NCBI GenBank assembly: GCA_030427205.1
Contig: JAUHXC010000035.1
Coordinates: forward strand, 47,307-111,306
Direction: 5' to 3'
From: a bacterium
Lineage (GTDB): Bacteria; Myxococcota_A; Bradymonadia; UBA7976; UBA1532
Length of the DNA: 64,000 nucleotides
Shown here: piece after piece, positions 43,576 through 52,945 of the stretch
Layout: every line of letters begins with the position of its first letter
How positions within the stretch are numbered: position 1 is the stretch's first letter
The notes under the pieces: generated by a model
What the model was told of the DNA's origin: nothing
Database searches by the model: none
What the model saw: only the letters and a program-made list of their open reading frames with translations
Position numbers and translations under genes: made by a program

Positions 43576-45462
43576 TCAACGGCAGACGAGCGCGTCGCTG
43601 CCCGGCTCGACCGGCTGGAACTCGATAGCGAACGGCAAGATCCAGCCAGGGCAGTCGGCGACGCACGACGCCTGGAGCACGTCGTCGTCACTGCATGTGA
43701 GGTGCGCGCAGGCGTCCTCGACACCAAACCGCCGCAGCATCCAGATGTCACCCCGATCAAGGACGAACTCATGTCGTCTCACGAGCCGGCTGTAGGCCTC
43801 GGCGGTCGACGGGTCATCACCGCCCATCGCCATGCAGCGCGAGGTGCGTGGCATCTCCTCGCCGCGCCACGTCAGCCGGATGGGCTCGTCGGCGACCCGG
43901 AACTCGAGCGTCGCGCCGGGCTGCGGGGCCGGCTCGACCAGCCACCACTGCTCGTCCATGGCGAACCGAGCTGCGCCGAGGGCAGTCAGTTCGCCGCCGC
44001 TGACCCGCCGGGCGAGTGGACCGAAGTCGCGCCCGTGCACGAATAGCTCGCGGCCCCGCGCCAGCAATTTCTCGAAGAAGTCGGCCGGCAGATCGCGCTC
44101 GTCATCGAGGCAGACATCGGTCGCTCGGAAGACCTGCTCGCCCATCGAGCGGCGGACGGGTCGCAGCCCGATGAACTCCGCCTCGCAGTACGCGTAGTCG
44201 CGCGGCTCTTTGGTGCCGTCGTAGGGTACCGGCTCTTCGAATGGCGCGTCGACGGTCCGCGCGCAGCGCAGGCCCAGATCCCGGGTCCGCACACTGGGTT
44301 CGACCGCGATCAGCTGCGCGCCCGGCAGCCCCGCCGGGCTGAACAGGCTGCGCCCGCGCACCAGCCGCGGCTGGGCTGCTTCCTGGGCGCCGACCGGCAG
44401 GCCCCAGAAGACGCCGTGCTCGTCGGGCTTCGCGTTCAGCACGCTCAACGGGTCGGCCAGCCACTCCGATACGTTGCCGATGAGGTGATGAACCGCTTCC
44501 GGCTCGGGCAGCCCGGCGCCGGCCACGAAGACCCGGCCCGCGGCGCCCTTGACGTCGTCCAAGTCCAGTTCGTACAGCGGCGTATCGAGGCACTCGGCGA
44601 GCCAGGGCACTCGCCCGGTCTCTTCTGCCCAGGCGCCGCAGCTCAACGCCTCGGCGAACAGCGCCTTGGGCGCGTTGACCTCGGCCTCCAGCAGCGCGAG
44701 TTCGTGCGCGGTCGGCAGCCGGGCGTCCCAGCGCTCGCAGGCGGCGTACGCCTCGCACCAGTTCACCCCGGTCATCGGCTGCGCGGCCAATGTGCCGCCG
44801 CCGGGCGCGTCGCGCTCGACGCACAGCCGCAAGCACTTTCCCGCCTTGGGGTTGGTGCAGTCGCACATCAGCTCGCGATACTGCTCGCGGCTCATCTCGT
44901 CGGTCATGATCGCGAAGTCGTAGGGCACCCGGGCGCTGATCGACTGCTCGCACAGCCCGGTCCAGCTCACCTCGGCGGTGCGGCACGCCGGGCTGTCCAG
45001 CCCGTCGGCGCAGCCCGGCGTATGCCCGGCGAACGTCAACCAGCGCCCGCCCAGCTTCGCCGCGCTGGCGGGCGGCTCGCCGTCGACCTCGACCCGCGGC
45101 GGCTCGATCTGAACGCAGCCGTACCCGCCGACCAGCTCGATACCCGGCGGCGCCTCGTCATCGCGGAAGTCGATACAGGCCATCGCCCGCGGCCCATCGC
45201 CCGCCGCGAAGCACTGCCGCCCGGGCGCGCCGCAGTGCAGGACGCTGTCCATCCGGCACTCGTAGTCGACGCACGGCACGCCCGCCGGACAGGCGATGCC
45301 GCAGCCGCCGCAGTGGCGGGGGTTGTCGCTGATCCGGGTCCAGTCGCTCTCGCCGATCGCGGTGCAGTCGGTGTGTCCGTCGGTTGGCACCTGCGTGTAG
45401 AACTCGTCGCCGCAGCCTGCGAGCAGGCCGAACGCGAGCAGGAGCAGGGCGCGATGGCGCAT
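43576..45462 (-). CDS. Cys-rich lipoprotein with SUMF1 (formylglycine-generating enzyme-like) domain
   Basis: 628 residues from the ATG at 45462, with GGAGG just upstream. Signal LLLLAFGLLAGCGDE is a lipobox. A Cys-rich segment follows (HCGGCGIACPAGVPCVDYEC), as in many myxobacterial surface proteins. The SUMF1-like domain is recognised by MTGVNWCEAYAACERWDARL, LPTAHELALLEAE, LIGNVSEWLADP, LVRGRSLFS and RTRDLGLRCA. In true formylglycine-generating enzymes the core after the RGGSW-like motif holds the catalytic Cys pair, which I do not see, so it is probably a binding or structural version. The C-terminal 180 residues are unassigned. It is convergent with the PI-PLC-like gene, six bases apart. 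Confidence 0.75.
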   Translation of the reverse strand: MRHRALLLLAFGLLAGCGDEFYTQVPTDGHTDCTAIGESDWTRISDNPRHCGGCGIACPAGVPCVDYECRMDSVLHCGAPGRQCFAAGDGPRAMACIDFRDDEAPPGIELVGGYGCVQIEPPRVEVDGEPPASAAKLGGRWLTFAGHTPGCADGLDSPACRTAEVSWTGLCEQSISARVPYDFAIMTDEMSREQYRELMCDCTNPKAGKCLRLCVERDAPGGGTLAAQPMTGVNWCEAYAACERWDARLPTAHELALLEAEVNAPKALFAEALSCGAWAEETGRVPWLAECLDTPLYELDLDDVKGAAGRVFVAGAGLPEPEAVHHLIGNVSEWLADPLSVLNAKPDEHGVFWGLPVGAQEAAQPRLVRGRSLFSPAGLPGAQLIAVEPSVRTRDLGLRCARTVDAPFEEPVPYDGTKEPRDYAYCEAEFIGLRPVRRSMGEQVFRATDVCLDDERDLPADFFEKLLARGRELFVHGRDFGPLARRVSGGELTALGAARFAMDEQWWLVEPAPQPGATLEFRVADEPIRLTWRGEEMPRTSRCMAMGGDDPSTAEAYSRLVRRHEFVLDRGDIWMLRRFGVEDACAHLTCSDDDVLQASCVADCPGWILPFAIEFQPVEPGSDALVCR

Positions 45463-45585
45463 GGGCCTCCGAGAACGACGTGTGAGCAGACTACCACCGC
45501 CCGTGACGACCGGCCACCGCGGATACCGTTGATCCGTCGTCTCGGCGGGGCGATGCTGGGCGCGCAACGACTGGAGGGCGACACC

Positions 45586-47298
45586 ATGATCCGCTGCTTG
45601 CTCGCCCTGGTGGTCCTCACCATCGCCACGCCGCTGCGCGCCGAGACCTGTGATCCGGTCGAGCGCATCCAGGGTCCGCCCGTCTATGCCATCCTACATG
45701 GCTACCCCGACAGCCCCCGCGAGCCCGACCCGCTCTCGATGGTCGACCGCGATCTGCTCAGCATGTGGCGCTTCTTCGGCTCGCTCGGCCCGCGCCGGGC
45801 CTTCGTGCACAGCCCGGCGTCGAGCCGCCTCCGAGACAATGGCATCATTCACCGGCCCGCGACGTGGCGCGATCTACGCGCCAGCGTCGCCACCGTGCTC
45901 GGCGACATCGATCCGACCGCCAAACAGCGCCCGCGCGTGTATCTGTACTTCGCCGGCCACGGCCACGTCGACGCCGCCGACCGGCTCCAGATCTTCACCG
46001 CGCCCGACTCTCCAGCCAAGGGACCGGGCTTCGACGGTGTCATCGACGCGAGGCTCATCGCCGATCACATCGTCGCCCCGCTCGCCGCCCGCGCGGATGT
46101 GCATGTCATCGTCGACGCCTGCCATGGCGCACACATCGTGCAGACCCGCGGCGCGGCGTCGGAGCCTCCGCGCTTGAGCACCCACGCGGTGGACTTCGCC
46201 GGGCGCTTCCCGACGGTCGGCGCCCAGCTCGCCGCCCGCGGCAAGACGCCCGAGGTCCGGCCCTACGGCGGCATCTTCAGCCACCTCGTCCGATCGCTGG
46301 CGATCGGCGTCGCCGATCACGATCGGGATGGCATCATCACATACGGCGAGATGGCTGATGCGTTGCCGCAGGCGCTGCCCGATCTGCGCGAGAGGCCCGA
46401 TCCAGAGGTCGTCCCGCCCGCTGGCCAATGGGACCGACCGTTCATCGACTGGCGGGCATCCCGCGCGGCCCGAGTCTGCTTCGAGGGCGACGTCGAGGGC
46501 CGGTTCGTGCTCTACGACGCGCCGGAGCTGTATGCCACGGTGCACCTGCCCGACGAGCCGCGTGCGTACTGGCTGCCGCTCGGGCGCACGCTCGGGCTGG
46601 AGCGTTGGGGCGGCGCGGGGCGCTACTTCGTCGCGGAGAACGGCCCGGTCCAGTATCTCGACCGGGCCACCTTCGCGCTGCCCACCGGTGCGCGAGAGCA
46701 CGAGGCGCCGGCCGCGCCCCCGACCACCTGGGAGCCCCTACCGACGCTGCTCGCCGCCGAGCCGACGCCGAGCCCGTGGCTGCCATCGACGCCGTCACCC
46801 GTGAGCGTCGGGGCCGCGGCGCTGGGCGGGGTCTCACTCATCGCCAGCGAGAATCCCGAGCGTCCAGCCTATTGGGCCCACGGCGACCTCGCCGTGCGGG
46901 TCGGCTACCACCGCCACCGCCTGCTGGCCGAGTTCGCCTACGCCCACGCCTCGGCCTTCGCCGTGCCCTCTGATGCGCGCGACCGCCCGGGGGCCTTCGC
47001 CGGCCACCGGATCGGCGGGCGCGCCGGCTATGGCTACCTCGTCTCCCGCGGGGCCTATGACATCTCGGCGGATGTACTCACCGGACGCCACCGCCTCTGG
47101 GGCCAGGGCGGTCCGACCGGTGCGAAGCAGTTCGACATCCAGGACTTCGCGCTGCGCGCAGCGCTCACCTCGCCGATGGCGGCCCATACCCGCTGGCGGG
47201 TCGACGCCGAGCTGGGCGTCGCGCTGTCCGGCGTCCCGATCGGGCCCACGCTGCGGCTCAACGCGGGCGTCGACTTCGACTCGCTGGCCGGCCTGTAG
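45586..47298 (+). CDS. Exported caspase-like (C14) protease with EF-hand loop and C-terminal beta-barrel-like region
   Basis: 570 residues from the ATG at 45586, with GGAGG eight bases upstream. A signal peptide (MIRCLLALVVLTIATPLRA) is followed by a caspase-fold domain: YLYFAGHGH with catalytic His125 and VHVIVDACHG with catalytic Cys179. A canonical EF-hand loop, DHDRDGIITYGE, occupies 244-255. After a Pro-rich linker (about 400-430) the last 140 residues alternate polar and hydrophobic residues in strands (VGYHRHRLLAEFAYAHA, GRAGYGYLVSRGAYDISA), suggesting an outer-membrane barrel-like end. The protease domain would then sit in the periplasm or at the surface, with Ca2+ as a possible trigger. 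A shorter paralogue follows. Confidence 0.85.
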   Translation: MIRCLLALVVLTIATPLRAETCDPVERIQGPPVYAILHGYPDSPREPDPLSMVDRDLLSMWRFFGSLGPRRAFVHSPASSRLRDNGIIHRPATWRDLRASVATVLGDIDPTAKQRPRVYLYFAGHGHVDAADRLQIFTAPDSPAKGPGFDGVIDARLIADHIVAPLAARADVHVIVDACHGAHIVQTRGAASEPPRLSTHAVDFAGRFPTVGAQLAARGKTPEVRPYGGIFSHLVRSLAIGVADHDRDGIITYGEMADALPQALPDLRERPDPEVVPPAGQWDRPFIDWRASRAARVCFEGDVEGRFVLYDAPELYATVHLPDEPRAYWLPLGRTLGLERWGGAGRYFVAENGPVQYLDRATFALPTGAREHEAPAAPPTTWEPLPTLLAAEPTPSPWLPSTPSPVSVGAAALGGVSLIASENPERPAYWAHGDLAVRVGYHRHRLLAEFAYAHASAFAVPSDARDRPGAFAGHRIGGRAGYGYLVSRGAYDISADVLTGRHRLWGQGGPTGAKQFDIQDFALRAALTSPMAAHTRWRVDAELGVALSGVPIGPTLRLNAGVDFDSLAGL

Positions 47299-47393
47299 CC
47301 CGAAAAACAGAAAATTTCGCCGAGCACCGGTCAGATCGGCCGCCTCGTCTCTTAGTCACCCCGACGCATTTACCCGAAATCGGGAGAGACTGG

Positions 47394-48473
47394 ATGCCCC
47401 ACGCCGTGCTGTCGCTGCTGATGCTCGCCGCGCTCGGCTCGACGGCGCGCGCGGCCGAAGACTGCCCCGCGATCAAGCGCAGCGAAGGCCCGCCGGTCTA
47501 CGCGCTCCTGTATGGCTACCCGTACGGCGCGCCGGATGGCACGTCGCTCGCGTCCGAGAACCTGCCCGATCTGGCGATGGTCGACGACGATCTGGCGCAC
47601 ATGACCCGCATGTTCGAGGCGCTCGGGCCGACGCAGATGCGCCTGCACAGCGAGCCCGGCGCGCACATCCTGCGGCGGATATCGGCCTTCCGCCTGCGCC
47701 CGCCGACGTGGCGCAGCCTGCGGCAGAGCGTCGCCGAGATCGTCGCCGACATCGACCATCACCCGTCGAAGGCCAGACCCCGGATCTACATCTACATTGC
47801 GGGCCATGGGGTGCAACTCCCGGCGAAAGCGGGCGCTCGGCTGGCGTTCTTCGGCCGGCCGGATGGCGCTGGACCGGGCTACGCCGGGGTGATCGACTCG
47901 GCGCTCTTCGCCCGGCACGTCCTGGCGCCGCTCGCCAAGCGCGGCGAGGTGCATCTGATCGCCGACACATGCTTCAGCTATACGCTGCTTCAAATTCGGG
48001 CGATGAAGCAGACCGAGCGCGTCGTGCAGCCGCCGCCGCTGGAGACCTATGAGATCGCGTTCGGCGAGGCTTTCCCGGAGGTCGGCGCGCACCTCGCCGG
48101 GCGCTCGGTCACGTTCGAAGGCGCCGAGCGCGGCGGGCTCTTCAGCCACGCCCTGCGCGCGGCGGCGAGCGGCGTCGCCGATGAAGACGCCGACGGCGTC
48201 GTGACCTACGCCGAGATGCGCAAAGCGCTCGATGGCATGGCCGAGGACGACGCGGCGCTGCGACCCGCTGAGGTCGTCCCGCCGGGCGGTGACGCCGACG
48301 CGCCGTTCATCCGCTGGGACCAGAGCCCGGCCGTCCGGCACTGCGCGCCGCCGGGCGCGGCTGCGGCGTTGATCGACGGCGTCGATCGCTTCACGACGCT
48401 GCCCGCGCGGGCGGAGCCGCTGACGCTCTGGCTCTCGCCGTTCGGCCGGTTCACGCTCGGTGACGAACCGTGA
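47394..48473 (+). CDS. Exported caspase-like (C14) protease with EF-hand loop
   Basis: 359 residues. Signal peptide MPHAVLSLLMLAALGSTARA. The caspase-like domain parallels the neighbour: GPPVYALLYGYPYG, the IYIYIAGHG strand with His138, and HLIADTCFS with Cys193. An EF-hand loop, DEDADGVVTYAE, lies at 263-274. It lacks the C-terminal barrel-like part of the upstream paralogue. The two genes are 95 bases apart; an A-rich stretch (47300-47320) may hold a separate promoter. Its stop overlaps the next gene's GTG start (GTGA at 48470-48473). Both catalytic residues are intact, so activity is likely. Confidence 0.85.
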   Translation: MPHAVLSLLMLAALGSTARAAEDCPAIKRSEGPPVYALLYGYPYGAPDGTSLASENLPDLAMVDDDLAHMTRMFEALGPTQMRLHSEPGAHILRRISAFRLRPPTWRSLRQSVAEIVADIDHHPSKARPRIYIYIAGHGVQLPAKAGARLAFFGRPDGAGPGYAGVIDSALFARHVLAPLAKRGEVHLIADTCFSYTLLQIRAMKQTERVVQPPPLETYEIAFGEAFPEVGAHLAGRSVTFEGAERGGLFSHALRAAASGVADEDADGVVTYAEMRKALDGMAEDDAALRPAEVVPPGGDADAPFIRWDQSPAVRHCAPPGAAAALIDGVDRFTTLPARAEPLTLWLSPFGRFTLGDEP

Positions 48474-49441
48474 AGCGCGATCTCGTCTGCCAGCGCGCTC
48501 GGTGGCTCGTCGCGCTCGGTCTGTGTGTCTTCGGCATGAGCTGTCACCTCGGATCCCACGTCTACGATGACATCTGGCTCGGCCCATGGCATGCCGCGCT
48601 GGATGGCGCGAGCCGGCTCGAAGTACGGGCCCGCGACGGCGAGGTCTTGCTGGTCGTCGACGATACGGAAGCCATCGCCGATCTGCTCACGCGGGTCGAG
48701 GTCGAGCCTGACAAGCGGCTGACCTGTCGCTGCGGCGGCGACTACGTCCTCGCCTTCGACACCGGCGGAGACGCGCCGGTGTTCGTCACGCTGCACCACA
48801 TGCGCCACCTCCGGCTGCGCGAGTGGCCGGCGGATGGCATCTTCACCCCGGGCGGCCTCGCGGCGTTCACCGACTGGTTCGTGATCCATGGCTTCGAGCG
48901 ATTCGAACTGATGCGGCTGCGCGCTGCGCGCAGCGGACCGAGCCGCGCGTGGCACCGGATCTTGCGGCATTGGCCCGTCGAGGGTCGGGCGACCATCGCG
49001 GCCGTCGACAGCGCCACGCTGAGCGACGAGGCCGGCGCGCTGTCGTTCGCGCAGACACTGGCCGACGAGATGGGCCCGGTCGAGATGTCCGCCGCCGCGA
49101 TGCGGGCCCTGGGGAGGAGCCACCCGCACCTGTGGCAGCCCCGCGCGCTCGAAGCGCCGGCCTGGGCGGCCTTCGCGGTGGTCGACGGGCCGACGTTCGA
49201 GGCCGCGCTCGAAGCCGTCGAGGATGAGCCGATCGCGCTCCTCGGCGCGGCGCGCGTCGCGGTGGACACCGAGCTGCTCGCGCAGCTCTCGCCCGAGAGC
49301 CGCGACCGCTGGTGGGTCACGCTGGCCGAGACGGTGCAGCGGATCGGGACCACGCGCGATCAGCGTACGCTGACCTATACGATGCGCCATGAAGGCGGGC
49401 CGCGTGCGCGGGCGTTCGCTGATAGTTGGGAAGAACGGTAG
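48470..49441 (+). CDS. Exported protein of unknown function, coupled to the caspase-like gene
   Basis: 323 residues from a GTG at 48470, translationally coupled to the upstream caspase-like gene. A hydrophobic signal (WLVALGLCVFGMSC) ends in a Cys with a weak lipobox. A short Cys pair (LTCRCGGDYVLAF) is the only other distinctive motif. The first 130 residues look like a beta domain and the rest is helical. No family is recognised. Its position suggests an accessory, inhibitor or substrate role for the caspase-like proteases, which is only inference. Confidence 0.7.
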   Translation: MKRDLVCQRARWLVALGLCVFGMSCHLGSHVYDDIWLGPWHAALDGASRLEVRARDGEVLLVVDDTEAIADLLTRVEVEPDKRLTCRCGGDYVLAFDTGGDAPVFVTLHHMRHLRLREWPADGIFTPGGLAAFTDWFVIHGFERFELMRLRAARSGPSRAWHRILRHWPVEGRATIAAVDSATLSDEAGALSFAQTLADEMGPVEMSAAAMRALGRSHPHLWQPRALEAPAWAAFAVVDGPTFEAALEAVEDEPIALLGAARVAVDTELLAQLSPESRDRWWVTLAETVQRIGTTRDQRTLTYTMRHEGGPRARAFADSWEER

Positions 49442-49927
49442 AGCGCGAGCGGCCCCGCCTACGGCTGAGAGGCATTGCCCGGAGCCCTGCGGACCATCGC
49501 GCCAGAATATACGCTGGGCTCGGGCGAGAATGAGCGTGCGCGGCTGCCCCAGGGCTGAGAGCCGCGCGATGGTCGTTTGCAGCACGTCCAACACATGGCC
49601 GCCGGTTCGGATGCACTCAAAGAACTCGCGAACGAACTCCGTGACCAGGGCTTTGATGGTCTGCACTGCCCCGGCGGTGACCTCGAGACCACCGCCTTCG
49701 GCGCTGGCTCCTGGCTGGGCTGGCGGTGGGTATCTGGCCCGACCTCGACACCGTGCGCCGGACCTGGCGCGAGACGCCCGCTTCGAGTGAGAGATACCCG
49801 CCGAGGACGTCGAGCAGAAGTTCCGGGGCTGGCACGCCGCGGTGACCTGGCACGGAGAGACGCCCCGGTTGAGATCACGCTCCACAAGTGGTGAACTCCG
49901 CCAGATGACTGCGCAGGCACCCACCCC
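49442..49927. other. Gene-poor region with a possible degraded gene on the minus strand
   Basis: 486 bases without a convincing complete gene. On the minus strand a frame through about 49500-49680 reads like real protein (VTAGAVQTIKALVTEFVREF, then HVLDVLQTTIARLSALGQ) but has no credible start or end of its own, so it may be the remnant of a lost gene. Nothing else is recognised. Confidence 0.35.
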
Positions 49928-51571
49928 ATGAGTGAGACCCGGCAGCCTGGTCAGCTCGTCGGCGGCCGCTACGAGATCCGAGAGCTGCTCGGCCGGGGCG
50001 GGTTCGGCGCGGTCTACGCCGCCGTGCAGCAGCCGCTCGACCGCCTCGTCGCGCTGAAGATCCTCGCCCGGGAGCACGCCGAACGCCACGACGCCCGGGA
50101 GCGATTCCTGCGCGAAGCCCGAGCCGCCGCCCGCCTCAACCACCCGCTGGTGGTGGGCGTGATCGACTACGGCGCCGACGACGACGGCACCCTCTACATC
50201 GCGCTCGAATATATCGAGGGTGTCGAGCTCGCCGACATCATCAAGCGGGAGGCACCGCTGCCGATCGCCCGTACAATCGACATCAGCCGCGACATCCTGC
50301 GGGCCCTGCAAGCCGCCCACGACATGGGCATGGTGCACCGCGACCTCAAACCCTCCAACGTGATGCAGGCCGACTCGCCGCTCGGTGGGCACATCTACAA
50401 ACTGCTCGACTTCGGCCTCGCCCGGGCGGTGGAGGACGACGGGCTCGACTTCCGCACCCGCAGCGGCGTGCTCACCGGCACCCCCTACTACATGTCGCCC
50501 GAGCAGGCCGTCGCCCGAGGGGTCGGCTCGGCGACCGACCAGTACGCCTTCGGGGTGATGCTCTTCCAAATGCTCACCGGCCACCTGCCTTTCGTCGGCC
50601 GCACCAGCTTCGAAGTGCTCGCCGGCCACCAGGCCAACCCGCCGCCCTTCGTCGGCAGCCTGCGTCCGGTGCCCGACGCCCTCGAAGCCATCGTCCAGCG
50701 CACGCTGGCCAAAGAGCCCGGCGACCGCTTCCCCGACGTGAGCGCGCTGCTCGCCGCGCTCGAGACCATCGACTTCACCGCGACCGAGCCCAGCGTGGCG
50801 CCCGCCGCCGTATCGGTCCCGCCGCCGCCCCCTGCGCACGCCCCGCCCCCGGTCCCGTCAGCGCTGCTCGCGACGACGCCGCTGCCCGGCCCGTCCATCT
50901 CGGTTCGGCGCCCAGATGGGCTGCCGGTACGCCATACGACGTCGCTGGGCCAGTCCGACCCGCAGCCGACTATCGCGCCGACCTCCATGGTGCCTCCAGC
51001 GCCGAGCCCGGCTGCGGCGGTCCCCGACCCGGCGATCCCGTGGCCTGCCGTGCCCGTACAGGCCAACACCACGCCACACGCCGACCGGCGCTCGCTGACC
51101 GTCGCGCTCGTCGTCGCACTCGTCGTGTCGGCCATCGTCGCCGCCTTGCTGCTCGCCGGTGACCCCGGGTCGGAGCCAGTCGAAGACGCCGCGGTCGCCG
51201 CCCCGCTCGACGCCGCGACCGTCGACCCCCCGAGCGACGCCGCCGCGCCGGTCGACGCCGCGCCGGTCGACGCCTCGCCGGTTGTCGACGTCGCCCCTCC
51301 GCACGCCGCCGAGCGCCCGAGACCCCGCCACAAGACCGCCCGCCGGACCCGCCCGACGAAGCCGCGGCCCCCGGCCCCGAGACCCACCACCGACGAGGAC
51401 GCGCCGCCCCCGAAGCAGACGCCGAAGCCGAAGCCGAAACCAAAGCCCACGCCGCCGAGCCCGCCGGCCGACGGGGTCCCGCTGCTCGACGAAGCCCCGG
51501 GGGCCCGGCCCGGCGAGACCCAACTCCTGGACTTCGAGCCCGGGAAGGGCGACGATCGCCGGACCAAGTGA
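49928..51571 (+). CDS. Membrane-anchored serine/threonine protein kinase with Pro-rich tail
   Basis: 547 residues. The kinase domain (about 15-275) is canonical: glycine loop GRGGFGAVY at 22-30, Lys44, HRD at 137-139, DFG at 161-163 and MSPEQ. A Pro/Ala/Thr-rich linker leads to one transmembrane helix at about 388-408 (LTVALVVALVVSAIVAALLL). The outer part is an Ala/Pro/Asp-rich segment, then KPKPKPKPTPP-type repeats that could span the cell wall or bind polyanions. This is the PknB-like layout without PASTA domains. Its GTGA overlap region with the next gene suggests co-expression with a TPR/PEGA-type exported protein. Confidence 0.93.
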   Translation: MSETRQPGQLVGGRYEIRELLGRGGFGAVYAAVQQPLDRLVALKILAREHAERHDARERFLREARAAARLNHPLVVGVIDYGADDDGTLYIALEYIEGVELADIIKREAPLPIARTIDISRDILRALQAAHDMGMVHRDLKPSNVMQADSPLGGHIYKLLDFGLARAVEDDGLDFRTRSGVLTGTPYYMSPEQAVARGVGSATDQYAFGVMLFQMLTGHLPFVGRTSFEVLAGHQANPPPFVGSLRPVPDALEAIVQRTLAKEPGDRFPDVSALLAALETIDFTATEPSVAPAAVSVPPPPPAHAPPPVPSALLATTPLPGPSISVRRPDGLPVRHTTSLGQSDPQPTIAPTSMVPPAPSPAAAVPDPAIPWPAVPVQANTTPHADRRSLTVALVVALVVSAIVAALLLAGDPGSEPVEDAAVAAPLDAATVDPPSDAAAPVDAAPVDASPVVDVAPPHAAERPRPRHKTARRTRPTKPRPPAPRPTTDEDAPPPKQTPKPKPKPKPTPPSPPADGVPLLDEAPGARPGETQLLDFEPGKGDDRRTK

Positions 51572-51579
51572 GGGAGACG

Positions 51580-52554
51580 ATGCCCAGCCTGCCCGCCCTG
51601 ATCGCCGCCGCGGCGCTGCTGTCCGCGACCCCTACGCTCGCGAGCACCGACGCCCAGCGCGCCGCCGCCCAGCGCCACATCGACCAGGCCGTCGAAGCCT
51701 ACAAGGCCGGCGATGTCGAGACCGCGCTCGAACGCTTCCGGGCCGCCGATGCCCACGCCACCGACCGGGCCGGGGTGCGCTACAACATAGGCCGCTGCCT
51801 CGAAGAACTCGACCGCCCCCTCGACGCCCGCGCCGCGTATCGGTCGATGCTCGGCGTCGACGAGCTGTCCGCCGCCATGCGGGACCGGGCGCGGGCCAAG
51901 ATCGACGAGATCGAGTCCACCCGCCTCGCGCGCCTGACGGTCACCTGCGACCGACCGGCGCAGGTACGCATCGGCGACCAGCCCGCCCGGCCCTGCCCTG
52001 TCGAAGGCCGACTCGTCGAGCCCGGACAGCAGGCGATCGTCGCGATCGCCGAGGACGGCGCCGAAGCCCGCGAGTCGGTGGAGTTGAAGGCCGGAGAGAC
52101 TTCGACCCTGCGCCTCGATCTGCCCGCCCCGCAGGCCCCACCGATCGTCGACGCGTCGCTCGACCCGCTCGGGCGAGTCGTCGAAGACGACGTGACCGTC
52201 GGCGGCGGCTCGACCACCGGTCCCGTCGTGCTCAGCATCGTCGGCGGCGTGGCCCTGGCCGCTGGTGGCCTTGCCCTGTGGCAGGCCGACGCCGCGTTCG
52301 CCCGGGCCGAGGGCGCCCACAGCGACTACGAGACGGCCATCGAGCCCGATGAAGTCGCCAACTTGCGCTCGACGACCCAGCAGGGCCTCGACGACGGCGA
52401 ACTCTACGCCAACCTGGGCTACGGCCTGCTCGTCGGCGGTGGCGCGGCGCTGCTCGGCGGTCTCATCTGGTACGCCACCATCGACGGACCGGGCGAGCCA
52501 ACGGTCTGGCTGCAGCCGGGTCCGAGCGGCGTCGCGATCACCGGCGCCTGGTGA
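51580..52554 (+). CDS. Exported TPR/PEGA-type protein
   Basis: 324 residues from the ATG at 51580 (AGGGAG just upstream); a GTG at 51568 overlaps the kinase stop. Signal peptide MPSLPALIAAAALLSATPTLA. Two TPR-like hairpins follow (AVEAYKAGDVETALERFRAA, YNIGRCLEELDRPLDARAAY), then a PEGA-like domain (ARLTVTCDRPAQVRIGD). Two hydrophobic helices near 215-235 and 285-305 match the C-terminal design of the PEGA protein at 20556-21647. This TPR-PEGA-TM architecture next to a kinase is frequent in Myxococcota; the role is unknown. Confidence 0.82.
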   Translation: MPSLPALIAAAALLSATPTLASTDAQRAAAQRHIDQAVEAYKAGDVETALERFRAADAHATDRAGVRYNIGRCLEELDRPLDARAAYRSMLGVDELSAAMRDRARAKIDEIESTRLARLTVTCDRPAQVRIGDQPARPCPVEGRLVEPGQQAIVAIAEDGAEARESVELKAGETSTLRLDLPAPQAPPIVDASLDPLGRVVEDDVTVGGGSTTGPVVLSIVGGVALAAGGLALWQADAAFARAEGAHSDYETAIEPDEVANLRSTTQQGLDDGELYANLGYGLLVGGGAALLGGLIWYATIDGPGEPTVWLQPGPSGVAITGAW

Positions 52555-52563
52555 TCCCCGGCG

Positions 52564-52899
52564 CTATGGCGCCACCTCTGCCACCTGCTGATCGGCGCCC
52601 TGCACGCAGACGCTGATCGCGTCGTAGTCGTCGACGCAAAGGTGCACGGAGCCATCGGCGTCCACCCGGATGTCCTCGTCCCCTGCGAACAGTTGGTTGA
52701 CCTGCCCGCAGAGTCCGGCCCGCCTCCTGCTGGCAAATCCGCTCCAGCGCAACGGACATCTCGATCAGGGTCTCTCGGGTCAGATCGCCCTGGGCGCCGG
52801 CTTGGACGGATCATCCGGCGGCGCAGCGCGACTCGGCGCGGACGACAGGGAGAGCAGCAGGGCCCTGTACGCAGGCGGACGGGCGGGCGACATCGGCAT
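52564..52899 (-). pseudogene. Probable frameshifted remnant of an exported small protein
   Basis: Read on the minus strand, three frames give consecutive protein-like pieces: a signal-like start from ATG 52899 (PPAYRALLLSLSSAPSRAA), then TLIEMSVALERICQQEA, then LFAGDEDIRVDADGSVHLCV and an acidic end that stops at 52564. No single frame covers all three, so at least two indels are needed. Either the gene is dead or the sequence carries indel errors. No family is recognised. Confidence 0.4.
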
Positions 52900-52945
52900 G
52901 CTTCGCCGATCGCCGCCCCTCGGGGCAAGCCCCAGTTGGCCGGAG

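Noticed and set aside
48206..50839. 877-codon open frame on the minus strand
   Set aside because: Most of it is antisense to the caspase-like, lipoprotein and kinase genes. Only a short stretch near 49500-49680 looks protein-like and is reported as a possible remnant.
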